A stretch of 64,000 bases of DNA from DASSUW01 sp963774155 (GTDB lineage: Bacteria > Actinomycetota > Thermoleophilia > Solirubrobacterales > Solirubrobacteraceae): assembly GCA_963774155.1 (NCBI GenBank), contig CAVZDW010000004.1, positions 620,001-684,000 on the forward strand, in the 5' to 3' direction. Below are positions 25,116-37,868 of the stretch, piece after piece. A model generated the notes under the pieces. The model saw only the letters and a program-made list of their open reading frames with translations. It ran no database searches and had not been told where the DNA came from. Within the stretch, counting starts at the first letter, position 1, and each line of letters begins with the position of its first letter. Both the position numbers and the translations under genes were made by a program.

Positions 25116-26275
25116 GCGCCGGCCAGCGACACGCCGGTGTCGCCTGACTCGAGGGCGGGGAAGTCGCCGCGCTCGTACGCCGTGACGGCTTCGAGCAGCT
25201 CGCCCTTGCTCCCCTCGCGGCGGAGCAGGGCGTTCTGGATCTCGTCGGTGAAGGGGAGGGTGTCGAGCACCTCGGCCATCGGCGCATCGAGCAGCGCGTC
25301 GGCGACCGAGAAGAGCCCCACCGTGAACAGCGTCTCGCGCTCCTCGGGCAGCGCGCTGCCGGCCAGCATCTCGCACATGCGGGCGCGCCGCAGGCCGAGG
25401 GCCACCAGCTCGTCCGGCACGTCCGGGATCGCCGAGATGGCCATGACCGTCGCCCAGCGGCGCACGGTGCGCACGCCCAGCAGCGACAGGGCCTCGCGCA
25501 CGGACCCCACGGTGCGGGGCAGCGCGAAGAAGGCCGAGTTGACGTAGCGCAGCAGCTTCAGGGAGAGACCGACGTCGGACCCGATGATCCGCTCGAGGTC
25601 CTCGAAGGAGACGTCACCGACGGTCAGCTCGCTCAGCTGGCGCAGCGACCCCAGGCCGGCCGTGGCCACGCCACGGTGGCGGAAGAGCCGCGGCTTGGCG
25701 AAGTACTCGCCCTGGTAGTACGTGAAGCCCTTGCCCTGCAGCGCGGCGAAGCTCGCCTGGTCGCTGACGCCGGTGGCCACGAGCAGCGCGCCCTGGACCC
25801 GCGGCGCCTCGATGACGGCAGCGAGCTCGTCGGGGGAGCGATCCTCGACTCCGACCTTGACGATCGAGCAGAGCGACATGAGCTCCTGGACGTCGTCGCG
25901 GCCGTCGTAGTCGCCGAGCGCCAGCGTGTAGCCGGAGCGGGAGAGCTGCTGGAGCAGGGAGAGAAGGTCGTCGCGTGCCGGGTAGGCGTCGATCTGCAGC
26001 ACGGCGCGGTCGGGGCGGACCGGCGGCGGGCCGATCTCCACGAGGAAGTTGCGGGCGATCGACACCCAGGCCGGATGGCGGCCGGCGAGCGTCTCGAGAC
26101 CGATGTCGCCGAACGCCTCCACCAGCAGCGCGGACGTGGCCTTCGCGTCACGCGACGGGTCGCCGAGGTCGACTGCGCCGCCGAAGCGCAGCTCGTACCC
26201 CACGACGTTGTTGCGGCCATCCGCGATGGGATGGCGGACGACGGCGACCTCGGGGCGTTGGACGGTTGCGCTCAC
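25064..26275 (-). CDS. EAL-like plus HDOD domain signalling protein
   Basis: A 403-residue cytoplasmic protein of the YuxH-like class. Residues about 1-200 form a degenerate EAL domain: the segment starts at VVRHPIADGRNNVVGYELRF but lacks the Glu-Ala-Leu motif and metal-binding residues, so it should not hydrolyse c-di-GMP. Residues about 205-400 form an HDOD domain (LKLLRYVNSAFFALPRTVGS and LLGVRTVRRWATVMA). Such proteins are signalling scaffolds, often linked to motility or stress. The GTG at 26275 is preceded by GACATT 7 nt upstream; a longer frame to 26416 would run into the hpf promoter region. Divergent from hpf. Confidence 0.82.
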   Translation of the reverse strand: MSATVQRPEVAVVRHPIADGRNNVVGYELRFGGAVDLGDPSRDAKATSALLVEAFGDIGLETLAGRHPAWVSIARNFLVEIGPPPVRPDRAVLQIDAYPARDDLLSLLQQLSRSGYTLALGDYDGRDDVQELMSLCSIVKVGVEDRSPDELAAVIEAPRVQGALLVATGVSDQASFAALQGKGFTYYQGEYFAKPRLFRHRGVATAGLGSLRQLSELTVGDVSFEDLERIIGSDVGLSLKLLRYVNSAFFALPRTVGSVREALSLLGVRTVRRWATVMAISAIPDVPDELVALGLRRARMCEMLAGSALPEERETLFTVGLFSVADALLDAPMAEVLDTLPFTDEIQNALLRREGSKGELLEAVTAYERGDFPALESGDTGVSLAGAYRAALEWADEAGRVLA

Positions 26276-26390
26276 ACCATCCAATGTCGGCCGTTCCGCC
26301 GAATGGTTGAGGGAAACCGGGCCCGGGGTCCGGAAATTCCCGTTAACATCCCCGGTCAGGTCGGCCCCACCATTCCGAGAGGAGTCCCCC

Positions 26391-26756
26391 GTGCGGATCG
26401 AGGTCAAGGGACGCAACCTTCAGGTCACCGACGAGCTGCGCGAGACCGTGGCGCGGCGCTTCGAGAAGGTGGACAAGCAGGTCAGCGAGCTGGCCGTCCT
26501 CCAGATCGAGCTGTCCGAGGAGCGGAACCCCGCCAACCCGGACCACATGGTGGCCGAGGCGACCCTCCACCTCAAGGGCACGACGCTGCGCGCCAGGAAC
26601 GCGACGCGCGACAGCAAGCACTCGATCAACCTCGTCGCCGAGGAGCTCGCGCGGCAGGTCAAGCGCCACCGCGACAAGCGTCGCAAGCGCCGCGAGTCGC
26701 GCGCGCTGGCGGGCCAGGCCCCGGAGCCGATGGCGGGCGCCGAAGAAGCCGTCTGA
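26391..26756 (+). CDS. hpf: Ribosome hibernation promoting factor (HPF/RaiA family), short form
   Basis: A 121-residue protein that binds the 30S decoding centre of idle ribosomes. The fold is recognisable from VKGRNLQVTDELRETVARRF, the conserved KVDKQV segment, LEVEL-like strands (VLQIELSEERN), and the basic helix ELARQVKRHRDKRRKRR. It lacks the long C-terminal dimerisation domain of most actinobacterial HPFs (about 220-260 aa), so it resembles the short type. The GTG at 26391 has GAGAGGAG upstream, making it one of the few genes here with a true leader. It lies just before secA, a common pairing. Confidence 0.88.
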   Translation: MRIEVKGRNLQVTDELRETVARRFEKVDKQVSELAVLQIELSEERNPANPDHMVAEATLHLKGTTLRARNATRDSKHSINLVAEELARQVKRHRDKRRKRRESRALAGQAPEPMAGAEEAV

Positions 26757-26809
26757 CGGCCCACGAAGCGCCACAGGACGGCGGCCGCGAGCCGCTAGGC
26801 TAGATACCT

Positions 26810-29632
<2,823 letters not shown>

Positions 29633-29636
29633 CGGG

Positions 29637-30506
29637 TTGGACCCGCGGCGCCTGCTGACGTTCCGCGAGGTCGTCCGGCAGGGCTCCTTCTCCCGGGCCG
29701 GCGAAGCGTTGAGCCTCACGCAGCCGGCCGTCTCCCAGCAGGTCTCGGCGCTCGAGAAGCAGCTCGGTGTGCGGCTCCTCGATCGCGGTCCGGGCGGGCC
29801 GACGCCGACCGAGGCCGGAGCCCTGCTGCTCGCCCACGCCGACGCGGTCGCCGACCGCCTCGCGCAGGCCGACATGCAGGTCGGCGAGCTGGCCGCCACC
29901 GACCGCGAGACGCTGCGGATCGGCGCGTTCCCGAGCGCGCTCGCGTCGATCGTCCCGGCGGCGATCGCGGCATTGCGCGAGCAGCGGCCCGAGATCCAGG
30001 TCGAGGCGACCGAGGCTTCGGGCGCCGAGCTCGGCGAGGCCGTCGCGGACGGCCGGCTGCACGCGGCCGTGTGCTTCCAGGACGCCGAGGAGCCGCCCCG
30101 CCGCCCGGAGGGCACCGAGCGGCACGAGCTGGGGGAGGAGACGATGCTGCTCGCCCTCCCGAACGAGCATCCGCTGGCCGGTCGGGAGAAGGTCAACCTG
30201 GCCGAGCTGGCGCAGGAGACGTGGATGGCGCCCTCGCGTGACCACCTGATCTACCGGACGTGCGTGGCCGCCGGCTTCGAGCCGCACATCGCGTTCGTGA
30301 CCCGCGACGTGCTCGCCTCCCGCGGGCTCGTCCGCGCCGGCCTGGCCGTCACGCTCATGCCCGAGCTGGTCTGCGGCCTCTTCGACGACGTGGCCTTCGT
30401 GCCGCTCGACGGCGTGCACCCACGGCGCTCGCTCTACGCCCTCACCCCGGCGGCCGGTGTCCGGGAGTCGGCACTGGCGTTCCTCCGGGTGCTCGAGGTG
30501 CCGTAG
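29637..30506 (+). CDS. LysR family transcriptional regulator
   Basis: A 289-residue regulator with the N-terminal winged helix (RLLTFREVVRQGSFSRAGEA, then LSLTQPAVSQQVSALEKQLG) and a C-terminal effector domain containing LALPNEHPLAGREKVNLAEL. The TTG start at 29637 begins 5 nt after the secA stop; no other in-frame start precedes the helix-turn-helix. It lies between secA and prfB with both downstream on the same strand, so unlike most LysR genes it has no divergent partner and its target is unknown. Confidence 0.83.
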   Translation: MDPRRLLTFREVVRQGSFSRAGEALSLTQPAVSQQVSALEKQLGVRLLDRGPGGPTPTEAGALLLAHADAVADRLAQADMQVGELAATDRETLRIGAFPSALASIVPAAIAALREQRPEIQVEATEASGAELGEAVADGRLHAAVCFQDAEEPPRRPEGTERHELGEETMLLALPNEHPLAGREKVNLAELAQETWMAPSRDHLIYRTCVAAGFEPHIAFVTRDVLASRGLVRAGLAVTLMPELVCGLFDDVAFVPLDGVHPRRSLYALTPAAGVRESALAFLRVLEVP

Positions 30507-30523
30507 TAGCCTCAGTGGCCGCT

Positions 30524-31640
30524 ATGGCCACGCCCGCGAGCACACAACCCACCCCGCAGCGCCTGGCCGCCATCCGCGAGCAGTTGTCCCTGCTCGCGGA
30601 CTACCTTTGACCCGGCAGGGCTGAAGGAGCGCATCGCCGCCCTCGAGGCGCAGATGGGGGAGCCCGGCTTCTGGGACGAGCCGGAGGCCGCCGGGAAGGT
30701 CGGCGCCGAGCACTCGCGGCTCTCGCGCCGAATCGACACGTTCGAGAAGCTGCAGGCCGACGCCGACGACCTCGACGGGCTGGTCGAGCTCGCCGAGGAG
30801 GACGAGGAGATCGCGGCCGAGCTCGAGGACACGCTCGTCTCCGTGGAGCAGCGGCTGGCCGCCCTCGAGGAGGAGCGCCTGTTCACCGGCAAGTACGACG
30901 CCGGCGACGCGCTCGTCACGGTCAACGCCGGCGCGGGCGGCACCGACGCCCAGGACTGGGCCGAGATGGTCCTGCGCATGGAGATGCGCTGGGCCGAGCG
31001 GCGGGGCTTCAAGGTCGAGCTGCTCGAGGTGAGCGCGGGAGAGGAGGCGGGCATCAAGTCGGCCACCTTCCGCGTCAACGGCGAGAACGCCTACGGCCTC
31101 TACAGCGCCGAGAAGGGCGTCCACCGGCTCGTGCGCCTCTCGCCGTTCGACGCCGCCAATCGCCGCCAGACGAGCTTCGCGGGCGTCGAGGTGGCGCCCG
31201 TGGTGGAGGACACCGACGTCCAGATCGAGGACGACGACCTCCAGATCGACACCTACCGCGCGTCCGGCGCCGGCGGCCAGCACGTCAACAAGACCGACTC
31301 CGCCGTCCGCATCACGCATCGCCCGACGGGCGTCGTGGTGCAGTGCCAGAACGAGCGCTCGCAGTCGGCCAACAAGGCGACCGCGATGGCCATGCTGCGC
31401 TCCAAGCTCGTGGAGCGCGCCGAGCGCGAGCGCCAGGCGGAGATCGCCCGCGAGCGCGGCGAGGCGCAGGACGTCAACTTCGGCTCGCAGATCCGGTCCT
31501 ACGTCCTGCACCCGTACACGATGGTCAAGGACCACCGCACGGACTTCGAGGTCGGCAGCGCCGAGCGCGTGCTCGACGGCGACCTCGACGGCTTCGTGCG
31601 CGCCTGGCTCGAGGCGAACGCAAAGGCGAGCGCCAACTGA
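30524..31640 (+). CDS. prfB: Peptide chain release factor 2 with programmed +1 frameshift
   Basis: RF2 reads UGA and UAA stop codons and triggers peptide release. The gene starts at ATG 30524; the first frame ends in CTT-TGA at 30605-30610. A +1 slip on CTTTGAC continues in the next frame as Asp-Pro-Ala-Gly-Leu-Lys, giving 371 residues. This is the classic RF2 autoregulatory site: low RF2 favours the slip. The stop-codon tripeptide SPF (in RLSPFDAANRR) and the catalytic GGQ (SGAGGQHVNKTDSAVRITH) are intact. The strong internal Shine-Dalgarno that assists the slip in E. coli is not evident here. A TAGCCT -10 lies 11 nt before the ATG. Confidence 0.95.
30605..30611 (+). promoter_or_regulatory. 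RF2 programmed +1 frameshift site (CTTTGAC)
   Basis: The peptidyl-tRNA on CTT slips one base to TTT when the in-frame TGA is decoded slowly, so GAC is read next. The sequence is identical to the site in most bacterial prfB genes. Confidence 0.92.
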
Positions 31641-32492
31641 CCACCCTGGATGGGTGGTTCTGGCGTTTCACGTGGCCTGACGGGCGGGCCGCGATCGTGC
31701 TCTGCGGCGTGTGCCCGGGCTGGGCGCTGGCCGGCGTGGCCGTCCATCCCGGCCGCGTCTGGCAGTCGGCGATCCTCGACGGCCCGGTGACCGACGCCCA
31801 CGGCGTGCGGATCGGCGGCGCGTTCGCGGGGGAGGCCGAGCGGCTGCGGATCGTCGTGCCGGGCGCGCGGGTGCACGCCGACCTGCGCGACGTCGTGCGC
31901 TGGCCGCGCCCCTGGAACGGCACCGGGCCGGCCGGCTGGGCGCCGTTCCTGCGCCAGTACTGGCGGCCGCTGGTGCTGCGGGGCAGCGCGGAAGGGTTCG
32001 TCGAGGCCGGCGAGCACTGGTCGCTGGAGGGCGCGACCGCCTACGTGGAGCGCAACTGGGGCAACGGCTTCCCGCCGGTGTGGTGGTGGGGCGAGGCCCA
32101 CGACTTCGGCGGCGACCCGGTCACCGTCGCCTTCGCCGGCGGGCCCGCGCTGGGCCCGCTGCGGGCCACCGCCGTGGTCGTGCACATCGGCGGCCGCCTC
32201 ATCCGGCTCGGCGAGCCGCTGATCGCCGCGGTGCACGCCGACATCTCGCCCGGCCGCTGGGTCCTGCGCGGCCGCTCGCTGACCGGCACGCGCGTCGAGA
32301 TCGAGGGGACCGGAGATCCGGATGCCGCGCACGTGCTCGACGTCCCGGTGCCCGAGGAGCACCGCGTGGTGCCGTGGTCGCACCAGCACCTCGCCGGGTC
32401 GCTGCGCGTGCGGGTCACTCGACGCGTCGCGCCTCGTCTACGAGGGCTCGAGCGCGCTTGCCGGGCTCGAGCTGGGGCGGGCGCCGGGATGA
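31637..32492 (+). pseudogene. Tocopherol-cyclase-like family protein (apparent frameshift, unclear start)
   Basis: An about 280-residue protein resembling the tocopherol cyclase family. Suggestive motifs are HWSLEGATAYVERNWGNGFP and WWWGEAHDFGG, rich in Trp as in that beta-barrel family. No ATG, GTG or TTG begins near the expected N-terminus (LDGWFWRFTWPDG); only CTG codons at 31637 or 31646 are available, so the start is uncertain or lies inside prfB. Near 32420 the reading shifts by one base: the frame ending at 32492 gives a sensible tail (DASRLVYEGSSALAGLELG), whereas the first frame runs on to 32506 as low-complexity Arg/Ala. The length fits one inserted base. Its CTG overlaps the prfB stop. 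Confidence 0.6.
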
Positions 32493-32551
32493 AACTGCGG
32501 CATTGAAGGAGGCGGGATCGGCCGGCCCCACCCAGCCGGGGTTGACGTTCG
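32493..32551 (-). repeat. R1 repeat, internally deleted copy (d)
   Basis: AACTGCGGCATTGAAGGAGG, then GGGATCGGCCGG, then CACCCAGCCGGGGTTGACGT are the two outer ends of R1 (reverse orientation) joined without the central hairpin. The copy is about 59 nt and sits directly between the cyclase-like gene and nadC, where it also overlaps the nadC -35 region (TTGACG at 32542). Confidence 0.65.
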
Positions 32552-32569
32552 TCTGACACGCTGAGGCGC

Positions 32570-33400
32570 ATGGACGACCTGATCGACCGCGCGCTGGCCG
32601 AGGACGTCGGCGACGGGGATGCGACGACCGAGGCGACCGTGGATGCGCAAGCCCGGGCGCGGGCGACGATCACGCAGAAGGCGCCGGGCGTGATCTCCGG
32701 GCTCGCCGTCGCCGCGGCGGTGTTCCGAAGGCTCGACCCGGACGTGGAGATCGAGCTCGGGCCGGAGGGCGAGTGGCGCGAGGCCGGAGCGTTCGTGCTG
32801 CGCGCGACCGGCTCGGCGCGCGCGCTGCTGACCGCCGAGCGGACCGCGCTGAACTTCCTCGGGAGGCTGTCCGGGATCGCCACGGCGACCGCGGAGGTGG
32901 TGCGGGCGGTCGACGACGCCGGCGGCACGGCGAAGATCCTCGACACCCGCAAGACCACCCCGGGGCTGCGGGCGCTCGAGAAGCGCGCCGTGGCCGACGG
33001 CGGCGGCGTGAACCACCGCGCGGGGCTCTACGACGCGATCCTCATCAAGGAGAACCACTCGGCCGCGGCGGGCGGCGTCGCCGAGGCGGTCCGGCGTGCG
33101 CGGGCGGCGCGGCCCGACCTCCCGCTCGAGGTCGAGGTGCGCGATCCGGCGGAGATCGACGAGGCGCTGGAGGCCGGCGCGCCCCGGCTCCTGCTCGACA
33201 ACATGACGCCCGAGGAGGTCCGGGCCGCGGTCGAGCAGGTCGGCGGCCGCGCCGAGCTCGAGGCATCGGGAGGCGTAAACGCGCAGACAGTTTTGGTCTA
33301 TGCGACCATTGAGGGGCTACACTACGTATCGATGGGCGCGCTCACCCATTCAGCGCCCGGGCTCGACCTCTCTCTCGCCCTGGAGACCCTCCCCACATGA
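32570..33400 (+). CDS. nadC: Nicotinate-nucleotide pyrophosphorylase (quinolinate phosphoribosyltransferase)
   Basis: A 276-residue enzyme converting quinolinate and PRPP to nicotinate mononucleotide, CO2 and PPi in NAD synthesis. Signatures are the N-terminal ALAEDVGDGDATTEATV, AERTALNFLGRLSGIAT, the substrate loop LDTRKTTPGLRALEKRAV, NHRAGLYDAILIKENH, and the late EASGGVNAQT and GALTHSAPGLDLSL. TTGACG (32542) and CACGCT (32557-32562, ending 7 nt before the ATG) look like a leaderless promoter. It overlaps nadA by 4 nt, so the product of NadA is used directly. Confidence 0.94.
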   Translation: MDDLIDRALAEDVGDGDATTEATVDAQARARATITQKAPGVISGLAVAAAVFRRLDPDVEIELGPEGEWREAGAFVLRATGSARALLTAERTALNFLGRLSGIATATAEVVRAVDDAGGTAKILDTRKTTPGLRALEKRAVADGGGVNHRAGLYDAILIKENHSAAAGGVAEAVRRARAARPDLPLEVEVRDPAEIDEALEAGAPRLLLDNMTPEEVRAAVEQVGGRAELEASGGVNAQTVLVYATIEGLHYVSMGALTHSAPGLDLSLALETLPT

Positions 33401-34374
33401 CGCTCCTGACGCTCGACAACATCCCCGCCCTGCAGTCGGAGGTGCGCGCGCTGGCGCAGGAGCGCGGCGCCGTGATCCTCGCGCACAACTACCAGCTGCC
33501 CGAGGTCCAGGACGTCGCCGACTTCGTCGGCGACTCGCTCGGGCTCTCGCAGCAGGCGGCCCGCACCGACGCCGAGGTCATCGCCTTCTGCGGCGTGCAC
33601 TTCATGGCCGAGACGGCCTCGATCCTCTCGCCCGAGAAGATCGTCCTGCTCCCGGATCCCGACGCCGGCTGCTCGCTCGCCGACTCGATCACCGCCCCGC
33701 AGCTGCGGGCCTGGAAGGCCAAGCATCCCGGCGCCCTGACCGTCATGTACGTCAACACCACGGCCGAGGTCAAGGCCGAGACCGACTACTGCGTGACGTC
33801 CTCGAACGCCGTCCAGGTCGTCGAGCACATCTACCGCGAGCACGGCGAGGACACCGAGATCCTCTTCGGCCCGGACATGTTCCTCGGCGCCTACGTGGAG
33901 AAGGTCACCGGCCGCAAGATGCACGTGTGGGACGGCGAGTGCCACGTGCACGCCGGCATCCGCCCCTCCGACATCCGCGACATGCGCGAGAGCCACCCGG
34001 GAGCCGACTTCCTCATCCATCCCGAGTGCGGCTGCTCGACCTCGGTGATGGAGTACGTCGCGGCCGGCGACGTCGATCCCGACGGCGTCCACATGCTGTC
34101 GACCGGCGGGATGCTCGGCTACGCCGCGACCGCGCCCGCGGGCGCCACGGCGATCGTGGCGACCGAGACCGGCATGCTGCACCCGCTGCGCGAGGCGCGC
34201 CCCGACGTCGACTTCGTGGCGGCCAACGAGGCCGCCAGCTGCCGCTTCATGAAGATGATCACGCTGCCCAAGCTGCGTGACGCCCTGCGCGAGCTGTCGC
34301 CGGCCGTGAAGGTGCCCGAGGCCATCGCCGAGCGGGCACGGCTGCCGATCGAGCGCATGGTCGCGATCGGCTAA
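33397..34374 (+). CDS. nadA: Quinolinate synthase A
   Basis: A 325-residue [4Fe-4S] enzyme that condenses iminoaspartate with dihydroxyacetone phosphate to quinolinate. Three cysteines expected as cluster ligands are in FCGVHFMAE, DYCVTSSNAV and HPECGCSTSV. Substrate motifs include AHNYQLPEVQDVADFVGDS and AATAPAGATAIVATETGM. The ATG overlaps the nadC stop (ATGA). No nadB (L-aspartate oxidase) lies beside it, so iminoaspartate must come from a gene elsewhere or from aspartate dehydrogenase. Confidence 0.94.
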   Translation: MTLLTLDNIPALQSEVRALAQERGAVILAHNYQLPEVQDVADFVGDSLGLSQQAARTDAEVIAFCGVHFMAETASILSPEKIVLLPDPDAGCSLADSITAPQLRAWKAKHPGALTVMYVNTTAEVKAETDYCVTSSNAVQVVEHIYREHGEDTEILFGPDMFLGAYVEKVTGRKMHVWDGECHVHAGIRPSDIRDMRESHPGADFLIHPECGCSTSVMEYVAAGDVDPDGVHMLSTGGMLGYAATAPAGATAIVATETGMLHPLREARPDVDFVAANEAASCRFMKMITLPKLRDALRELSPAVKVPEAIAERARLPIERMVAIG

Positions 34375-34730
34375 GCGGGCTCGGGCAGCAGCTCGAGCCC
34401 GCGCTCGGCGGCCTCGCGCACGAGCGGGAGCTGGTCCAGCTTGCGCTCGAACTCCGCCGGCGTGTAGCAGTGCACGTCGGCCGGGGCGCCCATCTCGTAG
34501 GCGTCCCAGAGGTTCCCGCAGACGTAGACGCGCTCCAGCCACGGCACGCCGTCGAAGAACTCCGACACCAGGACGAGGACGAACTCGGGGCCGCGCTCGC
34601 GCTGCGGTCCGGCGCCGCGCAGATCGGCCACGCGCGCGCCCCCGAGCAGCGCGCGCGAGATCGGCCACCGGTCCGTGACTCGCTGCACGTAGCGCTCGAG
34701 CTCGCGATGGTTGAGCTCAGGCAGGGACAC
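34371..34730 (-). CDS. Hypothetical protein, possibly nucleotidyltransferase-related
   Basis: A 119-residue soluble protein. The stretch VYVCGNLWDAYEMGAPADVH followed by CYTPAEFERKLDQLPLVREA resembles the C-terminal part of minimal nucleotidyltransferase-domain proteins, but the usual GSxx(D/E)xD active-site motif is absent, so the assignment is weak. The GTG start at 34730 has CACGAT about 8 nt upstream. It converges with nadA (4-nt overlap) and lies downstream of the M16 peptidase on the same strand. Confidence 0.5.
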   Translation of the reverse strand: MSLPELNHRELERYVQRVTDRWPISRALLGGARVADLRGAGPQRERGPEFVLVLVSEFFDGVPWLERVYVCGNLWDAYEMGAPADVHCYTPAEFERKLDQLPLVREAAERGLELLPEPA

Positions 34731-34772
34731 CTAACGGGATCGTGGCAGGCCCGGCGGGCCGCGGCAAGCGGC

Positions 34773-36028
34773 CTAGACCTTGAATTCCGCCTCTTCGTGC
34801 GGTCCCACGCAGGCCACCGACGCGTGCTCGGAGATGCCGCGGGCCACCTCGGCGACCTCGTCGAAGGTCACCTTGTCGAGCGCGGCGATCGCCTCGTCGG
34901 GATCGATGTCCTGCCCGAAGACGACGGACTGGGAGGCCGCGTAGCGGGCGACCGCGTTGGTGTTCTCGAAGGCCAGCACGCGCCGCCCGGCGGCGTAGGC
35001 GCGGGCCCGCTCGAACTCCTCCTCGTTCGGCCCGTCGCTCCTCAGCTCGGTGACGATCTCGCGCATCCGGGTGAACGCCTCGACGCACTTCGCGGAGTCG
35101 AGCCCGGCCGAGAGCTGGAGGATCGGCACGTCGGCGAAGCGTGTGGTCGACCGAGTAGACGGAGTAGGCGAGGCCGCGCTGCTCGCGGATCTCGTCGAAC
35201 AGGCGCGAGCCCATCGAGCCGCCCAGGAGCGTCGAGTAGATGCCCAGCGCGGCGCGCTGGGCGCGGTCGCGCGGGTCGATCGAGGGCCGGTAGGAGATGC
35301 GCAGGTGCGACTGGTTGGAGTCGCGGGCCTCGACGAGCGTGCGCGGCGCGAACTCCGGGGCCGGCTCGCTGCCGCCGTCCGGCGAGATCGAGGGGAAGCG
35401 CCCGAACGTCTCGGCCAGGTCGCTGTCCTCGGGCACGTGCTCGAGGTTGCCGACGAGGAAGGCGCCGCCGCGCGATCCCGCCCACTGCCGCGACGCGGAA
35501 GCTCACGATGGCCTCGCGCGTGAAGGTGCGCAGGTGCTCCTCGGGGCCGAGGACGGGACGCCCGAGGGGATGGTCGCCGAAGGCCGCGCGATCGATCAGG
35601 TGCTCGGCCACCACCGACGGCTGGTCGTGGGCGCGCGCGATCTCCTGGATGACGACCCCGCGCTCGCGGTCGAGCTCCGCCGCGTCGATCTTCGGGCGCC
35701 CGACGAAGTCGGTGAGCAGGTCGATCGCCTCGTCGACCACCTCGGCGCGACAGGTGATGTGGAAGGCCACGAGATCGTGCGACGTGTACGCGTTGAGGAC
35801 CGCGCCCATCCGCTCGGCGGTCTCGTTGACCTTGCGATAGTCGTCGTACTTCTGGCCGCCCTTGAACACCAGGTGCTCGAGGAAGTGGGCCATGCCGTTC
35901 TCGTCGGGGCGCTCGGTGCGCGCACCGGCGTCGAACGCGACGAGGACGGTGGTCGCTCGAGTGCCCGGAATCTCGATGCGGTTGATCGGGAGACCCGAGG
36001 GGAGGGTCGACGTTTCGATGCGCGCCAT
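34773..36028 (-). pseudogene. M16 family zinc peptidase (two apparent frameshifts)
   Basis: A mitochondrial-processing-peptidase-like protein of about 417 residues after repair. The inverted zinc motif HFLEH (HxxEH) is near residue 48 and the distal Glu in ERGVVIQEIARAHDQ. The first third is in one frame up to TREAIVSFR, the middle (GGAFLVGNLEHVPEDSDLAE to YSVDHT) in a second, and the last (FADVPILQLSAGLD to EEAEFKV) in a third. Breaks lie near 35494 and 35139; each fits one inserted base. All three parts are well conserved, so sequence error is likely. The ATG at 36028 follows a TAGATA -10 by 6 nt (leaderless). M16 proteins of this group degrade peptides in the cytoplasm. Confidence 0.82.
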
Positions 36029-36067
36029 AACCTCTATCTAACCAACGTGCTGCTGCAATGTCGGTTT

Positions 36068-36087
36068 CAGGAAGGGTCGGAACCCTT
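36068..36087 (+). promoter_or_regulatory. Stem-loop upstream of ftsE
   Basis: GGAAGGGT at 36068-36075 pairs with ACCCTTCC at 36080-36087 around a 4-nt loop. It lies between the M16 start and ftsE, in the presumed ftsEX leader, and has no T-tract. It could be an attenuator or an mRNA-stabilising hairpin. Confidence 0.4.
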
Positions 36088-36114
36088 CCGCACGAATTAC
36101 CCTCCTCGGACGCG

Positions 36115-36923
<809 letters not shown>

Positions 36924-36927
<4 letters not shown>

Positions 36928-37823
36928 GGATCGGCTTCTTCATCCGCGAGGCGCTGCGCGCGCTGAAGCGGAACGCGGTCCCGTCGTTCGCCGCCATGGC
37001 GACCGTGCTGGTCACCGTGCTCATCCTCGGCGTCTTCATCCCGGTGGTGCAGGCGACGACCGGCGCCGCCAACGAGGTGCGCGGGCGCGTCATCGCCGAC
37101 GTGTGGCTGACCAACGACGCCACGAACGCCGACGTCAAGCGGGTCCGCAACCTGCTGGAGAACGACACGCCGCACGTCTCCAGCGTCGAGTTCGTGTCCA
37201 AGGACCAGGCCTACGCGGAGCAGCGCAAGGAGCTCCCGGACGCCTACGGCGAGCTGGGCGAGTTCAACCCGCTGCCGCACGTCTTCCGCCTCACGCCCGA
37301 CGACCCGGACAACATCAACAAGATCCGCAACACGCTCTCGCCGCTGGCCGCGAGCGGCGGACGCACGGTGGTCGACCCCGCGATCGACGAGGTCACCAAC
37401 CGCGAGGAGGACACGGCCAAGATCCTCTCGATCACCCGGGCCGTGAAGCTGACCACGGCGCTGCTCGCGGGCCTGCTGGTGATCGCCTCGATCCTCCTCA
37501 TCGCCAACACGATCCGGCTGTCGCTCTACGCGCGGCGGCGCGAGGTCGAGGTGATGAAGCTCGTCGGCGCCACCGACTGGTTCATCCGCTGGCCGTTCGT
37601 GATGGAGGGCATGCTGGTCGGCGCGCTGGGCGGTGTCCTGGCCGTGCTCGTGCTCGCGGTCTTCAAGGTCGCGGTCGTCGATCCGCTGGCCGCCGAGTAC
37701 GCGCTGATCGCCGCGCCCGACACGATGAGCTTCCCGCTGCTCGTCACGCTGCTCCTCGGCGCCGCCATCGGGGTGTCCGCCGCCGGCTCCGGCCTGTCGC
37801 TGCGGCGCTTCCTGCGCGTCTGA
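36924..37823 (+). CDS. ftsX: Cell-division protein FtsX
   Basis: A 299-residue membrane partner of FtsE. A cytoplasmic N-terminus (FFIREALRALKRNAVPS) leads into TM1 (about 23-45), then a large extracellular domain (about 46-170) that contacts peptidoglycan hydrolases or adaptors. Three C-terminal helices follow, with the conserved RLSLYARRREVEVMKLVGAT motif between TM2 and TM3. The ATG overlaps ftsE (ATGA). The S41 protease gene begins 46 nt downstream. Confidence 0.94.
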
Positions 37824-37868
37824 GGCCTTACTCCGAGCTGACACGCCCTCGGTACCGTGGGAGGGCTG

